Assembly: GCF_000275845.1 (NCBI RefSeq)
Contig: NW_006766909.1
Span: forward strand, 213,963 to 277,962
Origin: Dichomitus squalens LYAD-421 SS1
Taxonomy: Eukaryota > Basidiomycota > Agaricomycetes > Polyporales > Polyporaceae
DNA: 64,000 nt
Direction of reading: 5' to 3'
A program made the position numbers and the translations under genes. Below, one piece after another: positions 24,449 through 36,094 of the stretch (position 1 is the stretch's first letter; the number at the start of each line of letters is the position of its first letter). A model generated the notes under the pieces. That model saw only the letters and a list, made by a program, of their open reading frames with translations, was not told the origin of the DNA and did not search any database.

Positions 24449-25176
24449 TCACATCCCCCCCTTCAGCTTCACGACGTGCTCATACGTCTCGTCCGGGTTG
24501 ATCTTCCCGTCCGCCGGCGGCACCGGGCTCTTCGCGGGATGCTCCTCCAAATACTTGCGCACCACCGTCCAGTCCTTGCACCGGTGGATCGAGTTGATCC
24601 CGTCCGCGGCCCACATCCAGTCCCCGTCCTTCTCCTCCCGGTACGCGGGCTCGAGCGTGACGTCCGAGTTGCAGAGCACGATCTGGCGGAGGTAGCGCGT
24701 GCAGTGCTCGACGTGGCGCGCGAAGCCCGTGCGGTTCGTGGCCATCCCGACGCGGATGACGTCGAGGCAGTGCATCTGGTGCAGCATCGACGGGAAGAAC
24801 GTGCGGTTCATGGGCCCGAGGTCGGTGAAGCCCACGGTCTCCCCGGGGTACTGCGCGCCCCACTCCTCGTCGGACAGGAGCGAGAAGTGCGGCGCGGGGT
24901 TGTTGAGCGCGAGGCCGACGCTGGGGAGCTTGACGGGCAGCTGCGAGGGGAAGTCGTCCCCGATGTACGCTGTTGGGGAGGTCATGTCAGGCGGGACTCG
25001 GTCGATGGGGAGTGGTACTAGGAAGGGCTGGACGTACAGTAGACGCGGGGCGGGGGCACGAGCTTGTCGAAGACGTTGACTATGATGCCCAGAAAGACGA
25101 CGTTGACGGCGGTCATGAAGACGAGGGCATACGTCAGGAGTCGGATGACCGACTTGGGGTCGGAGGCGAGTGCCAT
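24449..25176 (-). CDS. ustYa-family (DUF3328) oxidase-like protein
   Basis: Two exons (25038-25176 and 24449-24969) encode 219 residues. An N-terminal membrane anchor spans about residues 10-35 (IRLLTYALVFMTAVNVVFLG). The luminal part has the two diagnostic HxxHC motifs, HQMHC (in LHQMHCLDVIRVGM) and HVEHC (in RHVEHCTRYLRQ), and the conserved region around VLCNSDVTLEPAYREE. UstYa-type proteins catalyse oxidative steps such as cyclisation in ustiloxin-like fungal RiPPs and in other pathways; both motifs are intact here, so activity is plausible. It lies between a membrane-protein gene and a truncated ustYa-like exon, and about 1.9 kb from a P450 gene. The stop is the TGA at 24449-24451. Confidence 0.9.
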
Positions 25177-26017
25177 CGTAGCTGTAGGTCCCGAGTCGCG
25201 CGTGCAGCTGGGAAGGGGGCTGGCACCTTGAGCAGCATTGTATTATTATGAAGGATTCCCGCGATAGTGCGTTCCGATCTCAACACTGCGAACCTCCCAG
25301 CGCTGCACCGCGCTGCGCGCCCTTGAAAAACGCGGCAGAGCGCGCTGTCCTCGTCCCCACTTCCATCTGCCCAAACCGGCGCGAGAACTTCTAGCGTCGG
25401 AAGATAGCCTCTGCGCAGGCAGGACCCCGGAAATGCCCTCCTCGAACTTTCGCGCCCACATCACCGAAAATGGTCTGCTCCGAGGCTCTCGATGGGTGCG
25501 AGTGAGGCGAGGACGCTGCTGCGGTCTCGCGCGGCCGGCTGCAATGCAGCCGGACCCACATGACCCGCATACCCTGGCTTTCGAATCGTTGGCACAATAA
25601 GCGTGTAAGTAGCATTTTAGCAACGTCTGTGGGTCTATATCAGACTTCCTTGGAATCGTGTATGTCGACCGCGTGCCGCGGTTGCTGTAGTTCGCAACTC
25701 GGAAGATGCACAAAGAGTGGACGATCCCATAGTGGGTATCTCCACACGGCATTTGGACAAGCTCCCGAGACCGGAGCGCGGCAGACATCCCGTGTGAGCG
25801 CGGTCGAAGTGCTGCTAGACCTCACTTAGCCAGATCCTGAGAAAAGGAAGCGGGTGTTCACCCACCTTCCGGAAGAAATATACATATAGCCATTACCTGT
25901 GTGAGGTTACCATCCCACCTGCTGGTATCTCTCGCAGACACAAGACGTCGTCGCAGTAAGTGATCACCTACTTACAGTGGATAGAGGGAATCCTGACGGA
26001 CTACGGTTTGTTCAGTC
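25177..26017. other. No gene recognised
   Basis: A 180-codon minus-strand frame (25246-25788) has no domain or splice partner. The interval probably holds the divergent promoters of the ustYa gene and of the frame at 26018. Confidence 0.45.
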
Positions 26018-26344
26018 ATGTCGGGATACATACACCTCGCCGGCGACAGTGTCGAAGACACCACCAAGGACCAGGCTTCCAAGGAAGCGCTGCTGTCCGC
26101 CGACTCCGAGCATGATCAGTGGTCCGACGAGCAGACGTCGACTCGAGCCCGAAGCAACCTGCGAGGCGTTGTGTACATCGCGCTTGTCCTGCTCCTCGTG
26201 AACGTCCTCGTGTGGGCGATCGCGGGGTCGAAGCTCAGGACCATCTATCACACCATCCAAGACAACTTGGACGTCGTTGACACGCGCCTGCTCCCCCGGC
26301 CCGATGTAGGGAACGGCGTAAAGCTGACAGCACAATCACCATGA
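26018..26344 (+). pseudogene. ustYa-like first exon, remainder absent
   Basis: A 108-codon frame encodes a polar cytosolic leader (MSGYIHLAGDSVEDT...), one clear membrane helix (GVVYIALVLLLVNVLVWAIA, about residues 50-70) and a short stalk TIYHTIQDNLDVVDTRLLPRPD. This layout equals the first exon of many mushroom ustYa-family genes, in which the stalk ends at a proline-rich LPRPD site just before an intron. The catalytic HxxHC part is not found in the following 700 bases on either strand. Either this is the surviving 5' end of a lost gene or a small single-pass membrane protein; the first is favoured because of the neighbouring complete family member. Confidence 0.45.
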
Positions 26345-27080
26345 GGAGCACTAGTAGGAGCTGGTAGCGTTGATGCACGCGGAGACGTGTTACGCGGGGT
26401 GTACTCACCTCTGTAATCAGAGGATCTCGCTGTAGACCAAGAAGATAGCAGGGGACACTGTATGACTTGAAGCACAACACAAGGCCAAGCTTGTTGTCGA
26501 GGACAGACTTGCGGGGAAACACCAACGCATATCTGAGGTTCAAATTGAACCATCTGAGTCCAATTCTACCACAAGCGCTATTATTAGATGGGTATCGTCC
26601 TGTTAGACGCCGCAGACGATCACCCTCAACCTTTGCCTTGCACCCATCGCTCCGAGTCCGGGATGCCTGGCATTGCCTGCAAGCTTCTTGCTCCGCCTTG
26701 TCGGACGGAAGCATGTGCAATCACTATCAGACGATTCGGAAGCCCCGGACGTACTTAGATGCATCCTTGTCAAGAAGCGCTGATACTGATGCTTTACAGC
26801 CTTCAGGCATTCCTTTCCCATGGCGCGCACGAGCAACTCCCGCATCTTTCCTTGTCTCGCGCGCCGAGCGAGCCGCTCTCCTCCTAGCGTGACGGTGTCC
26901 CCAACCGGTATCCGACTCGGCGATAGATGACACAGCCGCAGCTGCAGCTCACGGTACGTCACGGTGCACAGGTCGAACGACCGCCCGGGCCCTGAGCGCT
27001 GCATCTTACTGGCACCCAAGGTCGTCTGTCCACGATCACTGAGAGCCTTCGACACCTCTACCTTAGGCACACGGCACTCC
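26345..27080. other. Intergenic, promoter side of the P450 gene
   Basis: No catalytic ustYa segment or other gene was found. A long minus-strand frame (26603-27304) overlaps the first P450 exon and is judged a shadow. Confidence 0.5.
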
Positions 27081-29605
27081 ATGACACTTGTAGTGTGGAT
27101 TGGCACCCTTCTCGGGGCTTTTGTGCTCTGGCAGCTTGTAGGACGACTTTCGGCGCCCAACGGTTTGGCGACCGTCGCTGGACCGCAGAGAGAACGTTGG
27201 CTGACCGGTAGGTTTGCACGATCACGCTTGCTGTTGCTGTTGTAGTGCGTCGCCTCGTTTCCGCGGTATGCTGACAAGTTGTTCCATTTACAGGTAACTT
27301 CCACAGACTGTTCAAGGACGGTCTCGAGTACAATCTAGGGCTTATTCGTCAGTATGGCGGTGTGGTAAAGGTCTACGGGCCTCTTGGGGTACGTATTCAG
27401 ATGACTGCGTAATGACGGAACAGGCGCCTGACTCGGACTTTACAGGCCCAGCAGCTACTGGTCTCCGACCCGCGTGCCTTGCACCACGTCGTTGTCAAGG
27501 ACCAGGACGTCTACCATGAGACTGATATGTTCCTCATGTGGGTCCTGCGGTCCAACGATAGCCTGTTGGGAGTTCTCTGACAGTGTGCTTATAGGACCAA
27601 CCACCTTATCTTCGGCGAGGGTCTGATCGCAACAGTCGGTCGGTATTCTTGATTGCAGCGGGGAATACAGACAGTGAACCGAATGTATGTAACGCAGGGG
27701 AGCAGCACAAGAAGCAGCGCAAGATGCTTAATCCGGTCTTCTCGCTCGCCAATATGCGAGCGGTGCTGCCCACAGTCGCGCCTATCGCAAATAAGCTCCT
27801 CGAGCGCATTCAAGCACAGCTTTCGGAAGGTGGGGGTATGTGTGTCTACTCCAAACAAGTCTCAGCTACTGGGGCGCTGACATGGGCCTGCTCATTAGGT
27901 ACAGCTGAGATCGACGTTCTCCCTTGGGCCGGGCGCGTTACCATGGACCTTTTGGGCGGCGCGGTCTTGGGCATATCACTGGACGCCCTGGACCCCGAGA
28001 AGACGAAGGAGCACGCGCTCACCATTCGCAAAGTCAGGTACGCAGAACGCGAGTTCGCTTCCCTGTGCAACCATTTATGGCCCCCACGCAGCCGCGCGGC
28101 TCTGAAGGTGCTCGTCCTTCGACCGTTCATCCCGATGGCCGTCCGGAATTTCTCGCTCTACTGGCGCAACAAGATGGTCGACTGGCTGCCGTGGCCGGCT
28201 CTGCGCGAGATGCGCGAGCTGTCGCGCACTCTGGATAGGTGTGCGCGGAACGTCTTCCATGAGAAGAAGGATGAGCTGGAGAACGGCATCACGAACGATT
28301 ACGACGGCCCGCGGAGGAGCTTGATGACTATCATGCGTAAGTCCTGTGATGGGATGTTACTCGCAGCGCGTTGGCCTGGTGCTGAGTAGCGAGCAGTGGA
28401 GGCGAACCAGTCCGGCTCGGAGAAGGAACGATTGACTGATGAAGAGCTCATCGGACAGATCAAGTACGTGGTCCCCGCGCCTTCATAGTTTCTGTAGCTT
28501 GTTTCACATTCTTTTGACCTCCTATAGCACCCTTCTCATCGGCGGTGACACGGTGACAACCGCCGTGGCGCGCGTCTTCTGGATCCTCGCTCGCGAACAG
28601 GGCGCACAGGCACGTCTACGGAGCGAGATCAAGAAAGCAAAGATGGCGATCGCGGTCGACGACGGCATGGAAGACGAGTGGGAGAAGGTTCCTCTCTCGT
28701 ACGACACGCTCGTCAGCCTGCCCTATCTCGACGCCGTCGTGCGCGAGACCCTGCGATTGTACCCCCCGACCAGCCTGATCAACCGCGTGTACGTCATATG
28801 CATATGTGGCCCCCCGTTGTTCTTGCAGACGCGACGCTGAGCATTGCATCCGACAGCGCGACAAAAGACGCTGTCCTCCCTCTCCAAGACCCCATCCGCA
28901 CGACGGCCGGCGAAGAGACCACGGCGGTGCACGTGCCCGCGGGGACGAACATCATCATCTCCATCCTCGGCTCGAACCACAATAAGCGGATCTGGGGCGA
29001 CGACGCGGACCAGTGGCGCCCCGAGCGTTGGCTGACTGCAAGCGGGGAGCGCATCGGGTGGGGTAAGAATGTCGACCTCGCGTTCGACGACGACGCGGAA
29101 GGTCATGTCGCGGAGGGCACGCCGGGGTACAGGAATGGGGTCAAGTACCCCGGGGTCTACGCAACTATGTGAGTTTATTGGGAGTTGATGTGGCACGGAG
29201 TGCTGACGGTGTGGCTTGGCAGGATGACTTTCCTCGGCGGTAGTCGCGCCTGCATGTGAGTAGGACCAGCAGCTGAGAGGTGTGCGGTACTTTGCTGACG
29301 TTGTTCGCTTTCCGTTGCAGAGGCTTCAAGTTCGCGGAGATGGAGCTGAGTAGGTCGCCCGTGTTCTACGCCCTTGTTCTCGTCTAACGCAGCGCGCGTG
29401 TTTTGCAGAACAAGTCCTAGCGACGCTCATCTCGTCCCTACACTTCTCCCTACCTTCTGCGACCAACGAAGACGGCGTGCGCAAGGAGATTTATTGGCGC
29501 ATGGACGGCTTGCAAGTCCCCGTTGTCCTTCCGCCGCATGGAGATGGCAAGTCTCCAAGTGTACCGCTGGACGTGAGGGCTGCGAGAGAGACCGATTTCT
29601 TGTAG
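27081..29605 (+). CDS. Cytochrome P450 monooxygenase, 12 exons
   Basis: Exons 27081-27207, 27294-27388, 27446-27537, 27595-27638, 27698-27835, 27899-28336, 28397-28463, 28528-28788, 28842-29168, 29223-29255, 29321-29349 and 29409-29605 sum to 615 residues, somewhat longer than the usual 500-550. An N-terminal anchor (VWIGTLLGAFVLWQLVG) places it in the ER membrane. Seen motifs: C-helix EQHKKQRKMLNPVFS, I-helix oxygen-binding LLIGGDTVTTAV, K-helix ETLRLYPP, WRPERW, and the haem loop FLGGSRACIG with the Cys thiolate. All core residues are intact. The acceptor before exon 9 is chosen as CTGAG because the nearer CAG would break the frame. The extra length lies between the WRPERW and haem motifs (acidic insert). 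Two tiny exons of 33 and 29 nt surround the haem motif. Substrate unknown; fungal enzymes of this kind serve in detoxification or specialised metabolism. Confidence 0.92.
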
Positions 29606-30937
29606 GACGCACCAATGCAATGTGATCAATATGTATCAACCAATCATCCATGTTCCGGAGTCATAGAGGATGTCTTCGCTCCGCAATGGAACCCCTGGTA
29701 CCAACGGCGTAAGCTGAGATTAGAAGGATGCATCAACAAATGCAAGGCAACGTGGTAAGTTTCAGTCGAAGATGCTACTACCCACTCCTCAAAAAGTTGA
29801 GAAGGCATAAGGAGATTCGCATATTCGTTCCACTGTGTTGAACAACACCCATTAGTCGTGGTAGTAAACGGAGAATTTGAGTAGAATTCCGGTTGTGGTT
29901 CTTTGAATCAGCGAACGAATTGGCTTACTAGGGCAGCATGTGCGAAGATATACCCGGAAGGCACCTATCCAAAAGCTCAAGGGATATTTGGATGTTGAAC
30001 GTTGACCATACTGTTTGATTAGTTTGGTGAGGGCCGTACGCGGCCAAACGGGTTCGACCTTTTTGGCAAATCGAGCGCCCGTTAATGATGCCGTTCCGCC
30101 GCGCGTTTCGGACAAGGTTACGCTCGCCTTATTCATCACCTACTGTGGCTCGCAATGCCAGCGGCCGCTCCTCAGCCAGATCAAAGCACAACTGGACACT
30201 CGCATTGCGGTCTACTGGCGCCGACATCTCCACCAGCCTAGAGGAGGCATCGACCGGGGGTACGTCCGACTCCTTGTCAGTATCAGAGCCTGCAGTCAGT
30301 CTTTCGTCACGGCGGCATACACACACACGTGCGGTAGTTCACGAATTCCTGTACAGCGAAAGCCTTCCGTCAATGTTTGGGCGTAGCAGTGTGCATGATC
30401 GTACTCATGTCCGGCACCATTTGTCTTTAAATGGAAAGTGCTCCATGGACAATGCAAACTTGACCAGGAAGGAGTCGTTGTGGCCTTCAAAGCTGCCTGC
30501 GGTTCGTGGCTCTTTGTTGAAGTGTGGCCACATCAGTCTAGGTCTTATAAAACCGCACTCTCCGACATGCATTTCAAAGCGCCATGTGCCAAAGCGCATG
30601 ATGAGCTGCATCCCTTTGTGAACAATGGTAAGGCATAGACTGTCTGGTAATTCATCCTTCAAATGGTATATATTTTCTCTAATTCGATCAGGATATCATA
30701 ATACGTTGAAGCGTTGCCTATAGTGAAGCAGTCTATTATGAAGGAAAAGGCAAGGTCCGCTTTGTGAGGCCCACATATTCATGACAGGGACGGGTCTACC
30801 GCTCGTTGCCAAAGCGTCCTGTCACAACTCTTTATATACGCAGCTACTTCAATCCAACAAACGGAACCATCACCTCCACATTCACCATTGCGTTACCCCT
30901 TTCCCCCTATCACCGCCAACCGCCGACCAACCACGCG
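29606..30937. other. Intergenic, no gene recognised
   Basis: AT-richer spacer with short frames only (minus 29852-30139, plus 30085-30621). Ends in the promoter and leader of the HMG-box gene. Confidence 0.5.
30832..30838 (+). promoter_or_regulatory. TATA box of the HMG-box gene
   Basis: TTATATA lies about 105 bases upstream of the ATG at 30938, in a sensible core-promoter position. Confidence 0.5.
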
Positions 30938-32245
30938 ATGAACAGCACTCAAGGCCGCGGGAAGATTCCTAGGCCATCCAACTGCTTCTTCCAGTACCGC
31001 GCAGCAAAGCTCAAGGAGCTCCGAGATGAAGCGGCAGCCCTCGGGCTCAAACGCCCCTCCCAGAGCGAGCTCTCAAAGATCATTGGGCGAATGTGGAGAG
31101 AGGCGCACCCGAACGAGAAGGATTTCTACGTCGACAAGGCAGCGCAGGAGAAGGAGGCGCATAAGAAGGCATACCCCGACTACCACTACCGACCACGGAA
31201 GAGGGCCAGACAGGCGGAGGAGGATGCGAGACAAACAGATCATGACCGGCAGCCACCTTTTGTCTCTTCGCAGACGTCCACGGCGTCTATTCCGTGCCCG
31301 GGCATCGGTGCCACTCCAGGGCTCGTTCTCGGGCCATCCCCCAACGCTGACATCAAGCCTAGGGTTCATCCATCCACCCAGCTCAGCAGTCGCCGAGGTG
31401 GCCGCGCAAACCAGGTACGTCTTCGTGCGCGCTACCCCCTCGGCGACTATTGACGATGCCGGATAGGTGCGTGTGGAACCACAAGAATCTGCACCTGTCA
31501 GCAAGCGACGGAAAGAAATATCGGAGGCGCCGTTCCTCCCGGGTCAACCATGGGTATTTCATGCCTCCAGGGCGGGCTTGGAGCCACTAGACGTACATAT
31601 ACCAATGCCGCCTCTGCTTCCATACGGAGGACAACTCGGGTGGCAACCAACGGGGTCGGTCGCGGTACGTCATTCTTTCAATCTTTGTGGTTAACAAGCA
31701 CTCACACGCCTACCGACTAGCCCCCGCAAGCGCCGCACGTGGCTATCACGCCCCTGCCGCCATCGCAGCACAAGTCGCTCCTCGACGAACTCTATGATCC
31801 CAGGCTGTCATACTGGGAGACCGCTTGCGCGCCACTCAACGCCGGCTTCTGCGAGTTCGCGTCCTTCGGTCTCGGCGGCACCAATGGTGTACCGGATGCT
31901 TCATCCCCGAATCCTCCTGACTTAACTGATAGTGCCTCCTCACCCGAGAGCGTGTCGGACGGTTGGGGCAGTCAGACGTTCACACTACCGACGCCGAGCC
32001 CTCCTTCTAGCGGCTCGGCCTCGGTACTGTCCTCGGGCGACGATATATCGTCAGTCGATTTCATGAGGTTCTTCAATGCAGATAACTACGCGACCGTGCC
32101 AGGGTCCGCGTCCCTCGCATATCAGGACATGGCTCAGCCTTTCCTGTTCTCACCTAAGGTCGAACCAGGGCAGACCCAACATCTGCGCGACCCGTTCCAT
32201 GCCCTCCCGCCGAACGCCGTGTGGCCGAAGCATTTGGGCATCTAG
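30938..32245 (+). CDS. HMG-box transcription factor, MATA-HMG-like
   Basis: Three exons (30938-31414, 31467-31664, 31721-32245) give 399 residues. An HMG box lies at about residues 8-80: IPRPSNCFFQYRAAKLKEL, then SQSELSKIIGRMWREAHPNE and YVDKAAQEKEAHKKAYPDYH, followed by a basic YRPRKRARQ. The IPRP..CF..YR start and the SKIIG.MW core are those of fungal MATA-type sequence-specific HMG boxes rather than of architectural HMGB proteins. The rest is Pro/Ser-rich with short acidic patches and may activate transcription. Such factors control mating and fruiting in fungi. No homeodomain or pheromone/receptor genes are nearby, so this is not evidence for a mating-type locus. The ATG at 30938 is taken because the box follows directly; an upstream in-frame ATG at 30806 lies before the TATA box. 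Confidence 0.88.
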
Positions 32246-32816
32246 GCAAAAAAAAATATCGCGTTTTATCTTGACTGTTGACATACTGTGTATTAGTGGT
32301 TGAGCACCATTGTTGGTCTGCTCCCCTTCCGACTCTTGTGACTGTCATATCATCGCCCAGCCTCCTTCCATCGCCTTTTCCCTCCGAGTTCTCGAGCGCA
32401 TTTCTCGATCATGAGGCCTCTGGCACACACTTCACACCTCCATTCGAGCGACTCTAGATATATTTCGAGCATTCCACATTTAATGGATCTTCCCCTGGAC
32501 GTTCAGTATCTTCTACCTTTACACATACAGGTCATCTCACCTTGTTTTTGTCTATACCTTTACACTTCGCCCTTACCTTTGCATATAGTTAACGGCCTCA
32601 AGTTCAAGCTTGATTCATATCTTCGCTGTTATATTCTTGTATTCGTCGCGTCTTTCGCCTCTGTGTATCCCATCAATAGAACGCCTCCCACCTCTCCATA
32701 AAGAGCACACCAGTGCGAGCGTTCTGAGGGAATCACCCTCGACAGTTATGACATCAACCGAGAGTCACAAAGCAGATTTGACTATCCTCTCACGAGCGAA
32801 CGGTCCAACTACGTAG
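32246..32816. other. Convergent 3' intergenic region
   Basis: AT- and CT-rich sequence between the HMG gene (+) and the ELYS-type gene (-); starts with an AAAAAAAAA tract right after the HMG stop. No gene seen. Confidence 0.55.
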
Positions 32817-35497
32817 CTACGCTTTTCTCTTCCTCGTCTTTGCCCCCGCACTCGGCGTCTTGAGCAGCGGCGGTTGCGCCCCCGCCCTTGTGCTCTTCCT
32901 CCTACCAAATCTGACAGGCGACATAGGCTCGGGCGAGGACGAACCCACGCTCCCTCCCGCTGCAGACAACCTGCTCGACCTCCTCGTGACCGGCGCAGCA
33001 CTAGCGACATCAGACGAACGCGTCCTGCGTGTCGTGCGGCGTGCAGGGGTAGGCGCGGGGAGGGGCGCGATGTCGTCCTCTTCTTCATCCTCCTCTTGCG
33101 CGTCCGACTCGTCCATCAACCCTCCCGGGATGCTCCGGCCGAGATTTTGGTCCTTGACGGACCGACGGGAGCGCGTCGACGTCCTCGTGCGCACAGGCTC
33201 CGGCTCGGGTTCGTATGCAGGTTCAGGCTCTGGCGGGGGGTCGCGGGCTGCTCCCCGTGCGTTCACGGTGGCACGCATGCGCTTGACCTTGCCTCTACCC
33301 GTAGACGCGCTTCGTTCCTGCTCCTTCTCCCCATAGCCCTCGCCCTCACCATCATCTTCAGGCAAGAACGCCCCAGGAGGCAACATCGCCTCTGTCTGGG
33401 TCCTCGCGAGCCTCGCCCCGCTATTCGTCGCGATCTTCCTCGAGCTCGAGCCAGCCTCCTCGTCCCTGCTGCGGCGGAAGACGGAGACGGAGAACTCTCC
33501 AGAGACATCCATGTCCGCGCTATCCTCCAAGTGGCGCGCCACGGAGGCGGACTCATCCGGGTTGCCTCCCACGCCCCGCGCATCATCGCTCTCGCCGTCA
33601 GAGAGCTCGGAAAGCATGCTGATGTCTGCGTCGTGCGGGCCCCTTATCGAGGACACGGACAGGTTCGCGCTCGCCTCCGCGTCTGCGCCCCCGACAGACA
33701 TTCGACCCTTCGCAGGCTTGGACTTCCCCGAGATCGAGGTATTGCCGAGCTCGGAGAACACAGACACAGGCGTGGGCCGGGAGAGAGATGCGAAGAGGTT
33801 GGGACGTTTCGCACTCGTAGAGGCGGCTGGGGGTGGCTGGTAGAACGCGTTCGGGGCGGCGTTCGCGCTACCTGCGGTGTCGAATAGAGACTTCCCAGAA
33901 CCGAATATGCTTGGGATTGCGGAGCCGTTTGGCGCAGAAGCCTTAGATAGCCAGCCGTTGGTAGTCGTTGAAGCGGCGGAAGCAGAGGGCTGAATTGTGA
34001 TGCCGCCGAATGTGAGGGGGGCCGAGGGTGGCTTGGGCATTTGTGGTGCAGGGGGAAACGAGGACGTGCCAGCAGTGATGGGCGGGCCCATGCGGGATAT
34101 CGACGGGAATACCTCTTCTACCGCAGGAGCGATCGGTGCAGGGCCGCCGAAACGTGGCGCATTCGACCGCTGCGGTATAGGCGGGGTAGGGGGCATGACG
34201 GTGGTTTTGATGACGCTCGCGCTGGGGGATGGCGCGATGTGCTCCCAAGACATACTCGCGCTCAATTCCGCCGTCTTGCCCCCCTTACTAGTGCCCTTGC
34301 CCTTGTCTCCGCTAATGCCGCGACCTTGCGCAAATTGCTCCAGCTCGAGCTCAAGGAGGTTGCGCTCCGCAGCAGGCATCGTGGCCATGAGCTCGTCCAT
34401 CATTTGCCTGCGCTCGTGCGCCGCCTTCTGGCCCTTGTCACCGCCACGCGACACGGACGAGAATTGGCGGTCGAGCTTGATGGCGGCAGCGTGCTGCCCG
34501 CTTTGCACGAGACGCACGCAGACGAGGTCCTGGATAATGGGAATGGAGGACACGGGAAGGTGGGAAGGGGGGTCGAGGGCATAGCCGTGAACGAGGTCTT
34601 GCTCGTAGCCGGAGAAGGGAAACGCGACAAGGTGCGTTAATGGGGTCTTGCGTGGTGCTGCAGCGCGACATTGCTGAGGATAACGCATAGAGGAACCATA
34701 AAATATGCACTTACGCGTGAGACACCAGTCCAAGATTTTGCGTATGAGGCGTTCGCGCGTATCGCTCGCTTCAGAGAACGAACGCTGGTACGACCACGCT
34801 TCTAGAAGGCTCGACTCTGCCAACGCAATCGTGTACGCGTCAATATCGTCAGGCTCCGTCAAAAGTGGTTTAGCTGTCCTGATGTATCGTCGGATGAGGG
34901 CGTGCGAGTCTTCAGACAGTGACAATGCTTCAATGACTTTGGACGTGTAGTCACGATTCAGACGCGCGTCACTCAGGATGGACACGGCTTTCTGCAGACC
35001 GTTCGGTTTAGAGCACGGATGTGGGAAGGGGGAGGCAAACGCACCTGTATATGGATACCCGAATCCAGATGCCAATACGCATCTGAGAGGGCCGTGAACT
35101 GGGGCAGAATGGCTTTCACTTTACTGAAATCGCTCTCCCGGCCATCCTGATGCCACTTCAGGAGGAAGTACACGAGACAATCCTTCTTCAGGGCATCGAA
35201 TTGCGAATGGGAAATTGCTTCTAATAGTCGCCTCAGGCCGTCTGGGCTACGCGGAGGGTAGAGCGTTTCAGGATGTCGGATACCGCCTGATGTAAGGAGT
35301 ATGTCGAAGATGAGCACGTCGGACATGTGTGCGCGTCGCATCTCGATTTCTTGAGGCCGAGGGTCGCGCCACGCAAAGTGCTCATCATCCATATCGAAAT
35401 ATAGAGCGTAGTTGTCCTCCTCCATAGACATTGATATATCCTGGTCTCTTCAGCAAGGCACAGCTGAAGTACTGAGGAACACTTACGAGATCCATGG
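32817..35497 (-). CDS. ELYS-type nuclear pore complex assembly protein
   Basis: The N-terminal 270 or so residues form the helical ELYS domain: YALYFDMDDEHFAWRDP, SDVLIFDILLTSGGIRHPE, LYPPRSPDGLRRLLEAI, LKKDCLVYFLLKWHQDG, then ALSDAYWHLDSGIHIQKAVS and LTEPDDIDAYTIALAESSLL. ELYS proteins bind nucleoporins (Nup107 complex) and chromatin. The C-terminal half (from about residue 400) is disordered, rich in Ser, Pro and acidic residues, and ends with basic TRRTRS / KTRKRKA stretches that could contact DNA or act as nuclear localisation signals. The favoured start is the ATG at 35497: a 9-nt first exon (codes MDL) joins over a 48-nt intron to DISMSMEED; a start at the internal Met codons near 35431 is the alternative. 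The stop is at 32817-32819. Confidence 0.85.
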
Positions 35498-35929
35498 CAG
35501 GTGATACTGTGTGCGTGCTGAAACAACAAGTGAAGGGTACAATGGCAGAATACACGTGGGTGTAAGTGTCGGTTGGGTCGTGGACGTCGTAATCTGACAA
35601 GCGCTTCCGATGAAAAAAAACAGTAGCCTCGGTGGCGAGATTCTCGACGTTGGAGGCGGCGGCGGCGGCGAGGACGGTGGGAGGGGTGGCGAGGACGCCG
35701 CGGCTGTCGACGACCAACTACACACGCCCGCGCCACAAGACGCCATGCACAGCGCGATAAACTGGATGCAGTATTTGCGGCGGATGGCCTTAGCCGTATA
35801 TGCGTCGTACTCGTTGTCTTTTGGAGGCGGCTTCCTATTCTCAATAACTAGGAGCTGGGACAGTAAGCTTATGTGGGCCACTGCGTCGTGGACATGGGCG
35901 CTTGTGACTTGCAGTCTGAGGCAAGCCAT
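35483..35929 (-). CDS. Unassigned 148-codon frame upstream of ELYS gene
   Basis: A frame opening MACLRLQVTSAHVHDAV with helix-like sequence (HISLLSQLLVIENRKPPP, YDAYTAKAIRRKYCIQFIA) and a low-complexity Pro/Ser end that overlaps the ELYS start codon in another frame. No family recognised. It may be a small gene, part of the ELYS leader with an upstream frame, or chance; the first half has coding-like composition, the second does not. Confidence 0.25.
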   Translation of the reverse strand: MACLRLQVTSAHVHDAVAHISLLSQLLVIENRKPPPKDNEYDAYTAKAIRRKYCIQFIALCMASCGAGVCSWSSTAAASSPPLPPSSPPPPPPTSRISPPRLLFFFIGSACQITTSTTQPTLTPTCILPLYPSLVVSARTQYHLPWIS

Positions 35930-36086
35930 GGCTGCGAACTGCTCTGTAGGTCAAGTCAGCGGCAATAGGGACCATGAGGGTATCTCGTACTTTATTTAAA
36001 AAGTAGCTTTGTCTGAAGAAGTAGTAGATGCTCATGTCGGATTGGAAGTGGGAGCCGTGGACGTCGGAGGCGCAAGGCACCGACGG

Positions 36087-36094
36087 GGAAACAT
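36087..36094. repeat. Left 8-bp target site duplication of the hAT-like element
   Basis: GGAAACAT directly precedes the left terminal inverted repeat and recurs exactly at 36793-36800 directly after the right one. Confidence 0.85.

Noticed and set aside
26603..27304. 233-codon minus-strand frame
   Set aside because: It overlaps the first exon and promoter of the P450 and has no domain.
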